Shown here: in pieces, positions 1-7,100 of the stretch
How the letters are laid out: every line of letters starts with the position of its first letter
Numbering within the stretch: position 1 is the first letter of the stretch
Source of the DNA: Candidatus Krumholzibacteriota bacterium
GTDB taxonomy: Bacteria; Krumholzibacteriota; Krumholzibacteriia; Krumholzibacteriales; Krumholzibacteriaceae
Length of the DNA: 8,035 bases
Assembly (NCBI GenBank): GCA_030630165.1
Contig: DAOVNN010000125.1
Coordinates: 1 to 8,035, forward strand
Direction of reading: 5' to 3'
Translations under genes and position numbers: made by a program
The notes under the pieces: generated by a model
Told to the model about the DNA's origin: nothing
Seen by the model: only the letters and a program-made list of their open reading frames with translations
Databases searched by the model: none

Positions 1-999
1 GGCGGTGGAGACCAGGGAGCGGACGTCGAGGTCGCAGTCCCCGTATCGGTCGAGGAGATGGTCCTCGGCCCGATAGAGGAGTTCGTCACCGCGACCGGGA
101 CGGTCAACGCCTCGATGGAGGTCACGATAACCGCCGAACTGGGCGGCGAATACATCCTCCTCGATAATGCGAAGTCCGGCAGGCCCTTCGCGCTGGGCGA
201 TATAGTCAAGAAAGGTACGAAGATAATCCGCCTCGTCAACCAGGAACAGGTAAATAACATCAGGGTCGATGCCCACAGGCTTACGCTCGAATCGGCGCGG
301 CTCGATTTCGAGCAGCAGAAATCCCTCTACGACAAGGGCGGCATCACCCGCGCCGAGCTCACGGCGGCGGAGCGATCGTACATAGACGCGAAATACAACT
401 ACGACAATGCCCTGATCAATCTCGCCAAGCTCAATATCACCGTGCCCTTCGACGGAGTAATCACGAGCCTCCCCTACTACTCGAGGGGTGTCGAGGTGGC
501 TCAGGGGGTCGAGGTGCTCGGCATCAAGGAGTACACCAGACTCCAGCTCGAGGTGAGCCTCCCCGGTAAAGAGCTCGGTCGCGTGGGCTCGGACCAGGAC
601 GTGCGCATAATGAACTATACCCTTCCCGACGATACGCTGTCGGGAACGGTCACCCAGGTCTCTCCCGCCCTCGACCCCGCGTCGAGGTCGTTCAAGGCGA
701 TGATCGAGGTCGACAATCCGGACCTGATGCTCAGGCCGGGCATGTTCGTCAAGGCGGAGATAGTAGTGGCGAGCAGCGACTCGACTATCGTCATCCCGAA
801 GGATGTCATCCAGATCAAGCAGCGCGGCAAGACGGTATTCATCGTCCAGAAGGGCGCCGCGCAGGAGAGGGTCATCACGACCGGCCTCGAGAATCCCGGC
901 TGGATCGAGGTCCTCGATGGACTCGAGGTAAATGACCGGCTGGTCGTAAGGGGCTTCGAAACGCTGAGGAACAGGTCGAAGGTAAAGGTCGTGAGGTGA
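1..999 (+). CDS. RND/ABC efflux periplasmic adaptor subunit (HlyD/MFP family), 5'-truncated
   Basis: This is the membrane-fusion adaptor that would link an inner-membrane pump to an outer-membrane channel. The frame is open from base 1 and 332 residues are visible. Counting the first codon as residue 1, the order is typical: an N-terminal strand ending in the TATGTV motif (30-35), first half of the lipoyl-like domain (about 40-79), a short alpha hairpin rich in Gln, Arg and Glu (81-144), the second lipoyl half opening with LNITVPFDGVI (144-154), a beta-barrel domain with DPASRSFKAMIEVDNPD (225-241) and LRPGMFVKAEI (244-254), then a membrane-proximal domain from IPKDVI (265-270). The ATG at base 58 is probably not the start, because codons before it already encode the usual VEVAVPVSVEE lead-in strand. 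Residues 1-6 (GGGDQG) look like the linker after a lipobox cysteine, so a lipoprotein adaptor is inferred. The hairpin is short (about 30 residues per arm). The stop overlaps the next gene, so the two are likely translated together. The substrate cannot be read from sequence. Confidence 0.93.
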   Translation, partial: GGGDQGADVEVAVPVSVEEMVLGPIEEFVTATGTVNASMEVTITAELGGEYILLDNAKSGRPFALGDIVKKGTKIIRLVNQEQVNNIRVDAHRLTLESARLDFEQQKSLYDKGGITRAELTAAERSYIDAKYNYDNALINLAKLNITVPFDGVITSLPYYSRGVEVAQGVEVLGIKEYTRLQLEVSLPGKELGRVGSDQDVRIMNYTLPDDTLSGTVTQVSPALDPASRSFKAMIEVDNPDLMLRPGMFVKAEIVVASSDSTIVIPKDVIQIKQRGKTVFIVQKGAAQERVITTGLENPGWIEVLDGLEVNDRLVVRGFETLRNRSKVKVVR

Positions 1000-1001
1000 T
1001 G
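996..1001 (+). promoter_or_regulatory. TGATG stop-start overlap coupling adaptor and first permease
   Basis: The adaptor stop TGA (997-999) shares its A with the ATG of the permease (999-1001). A GTG in the same frame sits at 996. The best upstream purine run is AAAGG at 984-988, 10 bases before the ATG and 7 before the GTG, so either could be used. The overlap indicates translational coupling. Confidence 0.7.
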
Positions 1002-4000
1002 AGAAAGATATCGGACTTTTCCGTCAACCATCCCGTTACGGTGACGATGATCGTCCTCGGCGTGATCCTGCTCGGCTGGATCTCGTTCCAGCGCCTCGGC
1101 ATCGACCTCTTCCCCGACCTGAACAATCCCCGCCTGTTTGTCGAGATCGAAGCGGGCGAACGTCCCCCCGAGGAGATGGAGAAGCAGTACGTCGATCCGA
1201 TCGAGAACCTGGTCTTCATGCAGAAGGGGATCACCGGAGTATCCTCCGTCATAAGGGTTGGCGCAGCCCGGATCACCGTCGAATATGCCTGGGACATGGA
1301 CATGGACGAGGCCTTCCTCAACCTCCAGAAAGCCGCTGCGGACTTCAGCCAGAGAAACGACGAACTCGAGATAACGATCACGCAGCATGACCCCAACTCC
1401 GACCCTGTGATGTCTGTCGCCCTCGTCAACGCGGACGTGACCGACATGGACGGCCCGCGCAGGATCGCTGAGAATTACATACGAAACGAGCTGGTGAGAA
1501 TCGACGGGATCGCCGGAGTCGAGATATCGGGCGGCGAGACGAAGGAAGTGATCGTCCAGACAGACTCCTACATGCTCGAGGCATACGGACTCACGGTCGA
1601 CGGCATCGCATCGACGATCAGGAACTACAATGTCGAGGCTTCAGGCGGCACGGTCACAGAGATGGGCATCTCCTACCTCATCAAGGGTGTCTCTGTCGTG
1701 GAGTCGGTCGAGGACATCAGACAGATCATCCTCGCCTGGAAGGAACCGGCCGAGGGCCAGCAACTCTCATCGGACAACCAGCAGATGGGGACAGCCCGGA
1801 CCGCCGGCGGCACGACGGGGAAGGCCCCCGTATACCTGCGCGACGTGGCCGACGTGTCGCTCCGCAACAGGGAGCCGGAGAATATCGTCAGGCTCAACGG
1901 CACGAGGTGCCTCGGACTCTCCATATACAAGGAGATGCGGTTCAACACAGTCGAGGCGAGCGATAACCTCATCGCCGCGCTCGACCGCATCGAGAAGGCC
2001 CTGCCCGGATACGACATCGTCATCATCCAGGACCAGGGACGGTTCATAAACTCTTCTATCGGCGAGGTCAGGCAGACAGCGCTGCTCGGAATATTCCTCG
2101 CGATACTGATACTCTTCGTCTTTCTGAGGCGCATAGGAACCACGGCTATCATCAGCATATCCATTCCGGTCTCGATAGTGGCGACTTTCAACCTGATGTA
2201 CTTCAGGGGGCTGTCGCTCAACATCATGACCCTCGGTGGCCTCGCCCTCGGCGCCGGCATGCTCGTAGACAACGCCATCGTCGTCGTCGAGAACATAGTC
2301 CGGAACATCGAGTCGGGGATGAGCGTCAGGGAGGCCGCCGCGACCGGCACCTCGCAGGTCAGCGGCGCGATCACCGCCTCTACGATAACCACGATCGTCG
2401 TCTTCCTCCCGATAGTCTACCTGCACGGCGCGGCCGGGGAGCTCTTCAAGGACCAGGCGTGGACCGTCGCCTTCGCTCTTCTCTCCTCTCTCGCCGTCGC
2501 GATACTGATAATCCCGATGCTTGCCTCCAGGTTCCTGGGGGGCGCCAGGCCCGCAGCCGCGGCAAAGCCGGTCCGGTTCGAAAGATACGGCGCGCTCCTG
2601 ACAAAGGCGCTCGAGAAACGCTGGACCATCATCATCGGGGCTGCCGCCCTCGTGGCGCTGGCCGTGGTCCTCCTTCCGGTGGTGGGCAGCGAGTTCATAC
2701 CAGAGGCGGACGCCGACGAATACTCGATCTATCTCACTCTCCCTGAAGGCTCCGACCTGATGCGGACCAACGGCACGGTCAGGGGACTCGAGGAACTGAT
2801 CAAGGGAACCTTCGGCGACGCGATCGAGGCGATGTACAGCACCGCCGGCCCTGTCACCGGGATCGGCAGCGACGAGTCTTCCATCTTCCAGGACGAGAAC
2901 ACGGCCGTAGTCAAGATCCGGTTTGCCGAAGGGCACGGGCGCGGTTCCGGAGAGATCATGTCCGGCCTCGGCGCGGCGCTGGCGACTATTCCAGGCATCG
3001 AATCGAGGCTCGTGCAGGACCAGACGGCCCTTCGCTCGATACTGGGGGCGGAGTCCGCTCCTGTGGTTATCGAGATCAAGGGGGACGAGCTCGAGACGCT
3101 TACCCTCCTTGCCGACCAGGTCAGGGAGAGACTCTCGGAGATCGACGACCTCTACAATGTCGAGACATCCCTCGAACACGGCCGTCCCGAGGTCAGCGTA
3201 GTCGTCGACCGCCTCAGGGCGGGTATGCTCCAGGTGAGCTTGAGCGATGTGACAGGCGCCCTCGAATCGAGACTCTCGGGCCGCAACGCGGGCGAATGGG
3301 ACCGGGGCGGCGAGAAGACCGACATCACAGTACTGCTGCCCGATGTCGGACTCAGCGGCCTTGATCGCATATATGTCGATTCCGGCGGCAGGCAGTACCG
3401 CCTCGACGAGCTGGCCAGCCTCGAGATCGGCACGGCGCCGCGAGAGATAAACAGGCGTGGACAGATGAGAGCCGCTGTCGTCACCGCGCACAAGCGCGAG
3501 GGAAGGCCTTTTAATCACGCGATACGGGAGATAAACGGCAAGCTCGGCGCAATAGATCTGCCGCCCGACTACCGGCTCGCGATCGCCGGCGAGGAGGCAA
3601 AGAGACGCGAGGAATTCCGCGACCTGCAGTTCGCGCTGATACTGTCGATCATTCTCGTATACATGGTCCTCGCTTCACAGTTCGAATCGCTGATACATCC
3701 TTTCGCTATACTTCTTACGATCCCGCTCGCCGGCGTAGGAGCGGTGTTGATCTTCTTCATCCTCGGCCGCCCGCTGAGCGTCATGGCATATATCGGGATG
3801 ATCATGCTTGTCGGCATAGCTGTTAACGACTCGATCATACTGATCGACGCGATCAACCGCCTGAAGCGCGAGGGCATGGCAAAGAAAGAGGCGATCGTCG
3901 CCGCCGGCAGGATGAGGATCAGACCGATCGTGATGACGAGCGCCACGACGATCCTCGCACTCCTCCCCCTCACCCTGGGCTTCGGCGAGGGCGCATCGCT

Positions 4001-4106
4001 CCGCTCCCCGATGGCCCTGGCCGTGATCGGCGGACTGGTGACGTCGACGATGCTCACCCTTATAGTAATACCGTGTGTATATTCCGTTCTGGATCGGAGC
4101 CGATGA
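999..4106 (+). CDS. RND efflux permease, HAE1/SwrC-like (first of two)
   Basis: This is a complete 1035-residue RND inner-membrane pump, the usual family length. Numbering from the ATG at 999, TM1 follows the SVNHPVTVTM signature (8-17). The motif LGIDLFPDLNNP (33-44) and the PPEEME...DPIE region open the porter domain. TM2 is about 361-376. TM4 carries GMLVDNAIVVVENI (420-433), so D424 matches AcrB D407 while N425 replaces D408. TM7 is about 543-560 and starts the second repeat. TM8 (876-893) leads into VLASQFESL. TM10 carries GIAVNDSIILID (939-950), with V942 at the AcrB K940 position. R973 and T980 match AcrB R971 and T978. The relay pattern (D-N, no Lys) is common in HAE1/SwrC-like pumps. 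A polar insert of about 25 residues lies at 248-275. An alternative GTG start at 996 adds one residue; TGATG coupling to the adaptor favours 999. Likely substrates are hydrophobic or amphiphilic compounds, but this is only family-level inference. Confidence 0.95.
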   Translation: MRKISDFSVNHPVTVTMIVLGVILLGWISFQRLGIDLFPDLNNPRLFVEIEAGERPPEEMEKQYVDPIENLVFMQKGITGVSSVIRVGAARITVEYAWDMDMDEAFLNLQKAAADFSQRNDELEITITQHDPNSDPVMSVALVNADVTDMDGPRRIAENYIRNELVRIDGIAGVEISGGETKEVIVQTDSYMLEAYGLTVDGIASTIRNYNVEASGGTVTEMGISYLIKGVSVVESVEDIRQIILAWKEPAEGQQLSSDNQQMGTARTAGGTTGKAPVYLRDVADVSLRNREPENIVRLNGTRCLGLSIYKEMRFNTVEASDNLIAALDRIEKALPGYDIVIIQDQGRFINSSIGEVRQTALLGIFLAILILFVFLRRIGTTAIISISIPVSIVATFNLMYFRGLSLNIMTLGGLALGAGMLVDNAIVVVENIVRNIESGMSVREAAATGTSQVSGAITASTITTIVVFLPIVYLHGAAGELFKDQAWTVAFALLSSLAVAILIIPMLASRFLGGARPAAAAKPVRFERYGALLTKALEKRWTIIIGAAALVALAVVLLPVVGSEFIPEADADEYSIYLTLPEGSDLMRTNGTVRGLEELIKGTFGDAIEAMYSTAGPVTGIGSDESSIFQDENTAVVKIRFAEGHGRGSGEIMSGLGAALATIPGIESRLVQDQTALRSILGAESAPVVIEIKGDELETLTLLADQVRERLSEIDDLYNVETSLEHGRPEVSVVVDRLRAGMLQVSLSDVTGALESRLSGRNAGEWDRGGEKTDITVLLPDVGLSGLDRIYVDSGGRQYRLDELASLEIGTAPREINRRGQMRAAVVTAHKREGRPFNHAIREINGKLGAIDLPPDYRLAIAGEEAKRREEFRDLQFALILSIILVYMVLASQFESLIHPFAILLTIPLAGVGAVLIFFILGRPLSVMAYIGMIMLVGIAVNDSIILIDAINRLKREGMAKKEAIVAAGRMRIRPIVMTSATTILALLPLTLGFGEGASLRSPMALAVIGGLVTSTMLTLIVIPCVYSVLDRSR
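4096..4106 (+). promoter_or_regulatory. Ribosome binding site and ATGA overlap coupling the two permeases
   Basis: GGAG at 4096-4099 precedes the ATG at 4103 with a 3-base gap, and the ATG overlaps the first permease stop TGA (4104-4106). The short spacing and 4-base overlap suggest the second permease is made mainly by ribosomes finishing the first, which would help keep the two subunits near equal amounts. Confidence 0.7.
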
Positions 4107-7100
4107 GCGCTGGCAACTTCATAATCCGCCGCAAGACTTTTATCAGCATGCTCTTCATCGGGCTTGTGATGCTCGGAGTCATTTCGCAGAGGCGCCTCTC
4201 CGTAGAGCTGATCCCCGACATCGAGCTCCCCTACCTCTTCGTCAGGGTCATGTCGATGAGGCCCGCCGACCCGGTCCGTGTCGAGAAGGAGGCTGTCATC
4301 CCGATAGAGGAGGCGGCCGGCACACTCGAGGGGATCGAGCTTATCGAATCAGAGATCGGCCGCGGGTTCGGCAGTATCACTATCGAATACAAGAAGGGCG
4401 TAGACATCAAGTACGCCTACCTCAAGCTCGAGGAGAAAATCGCCGAGATCAGGTCTTCGATCCCCGAGAACTACAGGGTCAGGGTCATCAAGTTCGACAC
4501 GCAGAGGATCTCGGACAATCTGATGGATATCGAAATACGGGGAACGGGCGGCATCGACCGTGTGCGTCAGGTCGTCGACGATGAGATCAAGAAGGAATTC
4601 GAGAGTATCGAGGGAATCGCCGATGTGACCGTCACTGGCGGGCGCGAGAAGTCAGTCGACATCGTCGTCGAAGACGCGGCTATAGAGGCGTACGGGCTCA
4701 CTCCATCGAGGATCTCCGCGCTCATCTCCCGGAACGGCGCGTCTAATACATTCGTCGGCCAGGCAGTCGAAAAGGACAGGAAATACTTCGTCAACGTAAT
4801 CACCGAATATCTCGACATCGCGGACCTCGAGAAGATCGTCGTCTATCCTGAAGGCCCCGTCCTGCTCGGTGATATCGCCGAGATCTACTTCGGCGTCAAG
4901 AAGCAGGAAGACATCACCCGCGTAAACGGCATGGAAACCGTCTCGATAATGCTGATGAAGGATCAGATGGTCAACATGATCGAGGTCTCCGACAGGGCCC
5001 TCGAGACGGTCGAGCGACTCAACCGCGAGTTGCGCGGCAAGGAGATGGAGATCGTCGTCCAGTATGACGGCGCCGAGTCTATACGCAGCAACATCGGCCT
5101 TATCGTCAGGCTCGCAGTTATCGGCGGGCTCCTCGCCATTATTATACTATGGTTCTTCCTCAGGAACCTGAGGCTCGTATTTGTGATCGCCCTGTCGATA
5201 CCCATCTCGGTGTACATCGCGATGAACTTCTTCTATGCCGCGGGGATATCGATAAATTCCCTCACACTGATCGGGATCGCCCTCGCGATAGGGATGCTCC
5301 TCGACAACGGAGTCGTTGTCCTCGAGAACATATACAGGCTCGCCGCAAAGGGAATCCGTGCCGACAGGGCCGTGATCCAGGGAGTGAGCGAGGTCTGGCG
5401 TTCCATCACGGCCGCGACGGCGACCACGATAACGGTCTTCCTCCCCTTCGTCTTCTCTTCCAATTTCATCGTACAGAGCCTCGGAAAACATATCGGGGTC
5501 TCTATCGTCTCGACCCTGATCGTATCCCTCGCGGCGGCCCTCCTGCTCGTCCCGATGGTCAGTCATTACTTCCTGTCCAGAAGCAAAACGCCCCGTTACA
5601 GCCCCGAGCAATCCTCCGGCGGCAGGATGATGGAGATCTACCGGGTCATGCTCAAGACGGGGATGAGATACCCCGCGAGGACGACAGTCGGAGCCCTCGT
5701 GATCTTCTTTGTCAGCATCATACTATGCGTCGGCCTCAGCATCGGCTCCGCGCGGGTCGAGGATACGGGATCGTTCGATATCTTCCTCGTCATGCCGCGC
5801 GGCTCGACCCTCGAATCGACCGACGCCGCCGTCCGCGACATAGAGGACAGGCTCGAAGGGATCGCCGAGAAAGAGGACGTCATCAGCCGCATCTACGAAG
5901 AGGACGCTCGGATCACGGTAAAGCTGAAGGAAGGGTACAGCGATATAGACAGGCGCAACCTCAGCCAGGTCAAGTCCGACGCGAGGCAGCGTGTGGATAA
6001 TTTCAGGACGGGCGAGATATCGTTCGAAGAACCCTCTTCGAGCACCCGGTTCCGGGGTAATCGCGGCGGCGGGATGGGCGGCGCGATGGGACGGTTCTTC
6101 GGATTCGGTTCGCAGCAGAAGAGCATCGTAGTGAAGGGAAGCGATTTCGAGGCTATGTCGAGGTTCGCCTCCAATCTCGCGGTATATATCGACGACCTGG
6201 CGTCGACCTCCACGGCAAATTTCAACGTTGTACCGGGCAGCCCCGAGATACAGCTGATGTTCGACATGCCGCTTCTCACCTGGAACGACCTGACCCTGCA
6301 GTCGATCAGCGGAGAGCTTAACTCCTTTCAGCCGGAGCAGGCGACGGGAAGGTTCTTCAAGGACGGGACCGACGAATACGAGATCATCATCAGGAGCTCG
6401 GGCGTAGAGGAACGCCGGACCGACGACCTGCGCGAGATGTCCATCCAGTCACCTGCAGGCGCGATGATCGATCTCGAGGAAGTCAGCGATATAGTCTACT
6501 CGCGGGGCATGACGAGGATAAGGCGGGTCAACCAGGAGAAGCAGATATCGATAACCTACTCGTTCATCGATGAGATCAACGATTCGAGGAAACTGCTGGA
6601 CGCGGCCGAGCTGGAACTGGAGGATCTGATCGCCGGACTCGTCGTCCCGCAGGGCATGGCAGTAGAGATGGTCGAGGAAGACAGCGGTATCAGCGATTTC
6701 AAGTTCCTCATCTTTGCGGCCTTCCTCCTGATCTATATGATCCTCGCCTCAGTATTCGAATCACTGACTACGCCTGTCGTGATGATGTTCACGATCCCGC
6801 TCGCGGCCATCGGCTCACTCTGGCTCCTGATCCTGACCGGCACCTCGATCATGGATCCGTACACACTGACCGGATTCCTCATACTCCTCGGCGTCGTCGT
6901 CAACAACGGGATCATCCTGATCGATTACTCCCTGATCCTCAGACGCAGGGGCTACAGATCGACCAGGGCCCTGATGATGGCGGGCCAGGCAAGGGTCAGG
7001 CCTATCCTGATCACCGCCATCACGACGATTGCGGCGATGATCCCGCTTGCCATGGGAAAGGAAGAGGAGGTCTCGGTGATCGGCGCTCCATTCGCCATTA

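Noticed and set aside
58..60. ATG at 58 as the start of the adaptor
   Set aside because: The frame is open upstream to base 1 and already encodes the usual first strand of the family, and starting here would leave no export signal.
1767..3518. Long open reading frame on the minus strand (583 codons) opposite the first permease
   Set aside because: Its translation is rich in Asp, Arg and Gly with no recognisable domain. It mirrors the codon pattern of the clearly real permease on the plus strand, as expected in high-G+C DNA.
4075..4584. Forward open frame of 169 codons across the start of the second permease
   Set aside because: Its product is a low-complexity Arg/His-rich sequence, while the overlapping frame from 4103 encodes clear RND motifs.
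5149..6000. Forward open frame of 283 codons inside the second permease
   Set aside because: Arg/Pro-rich out-of-frame translation with no domain. The RND frame runs through the whole stretch with conserved motifs.
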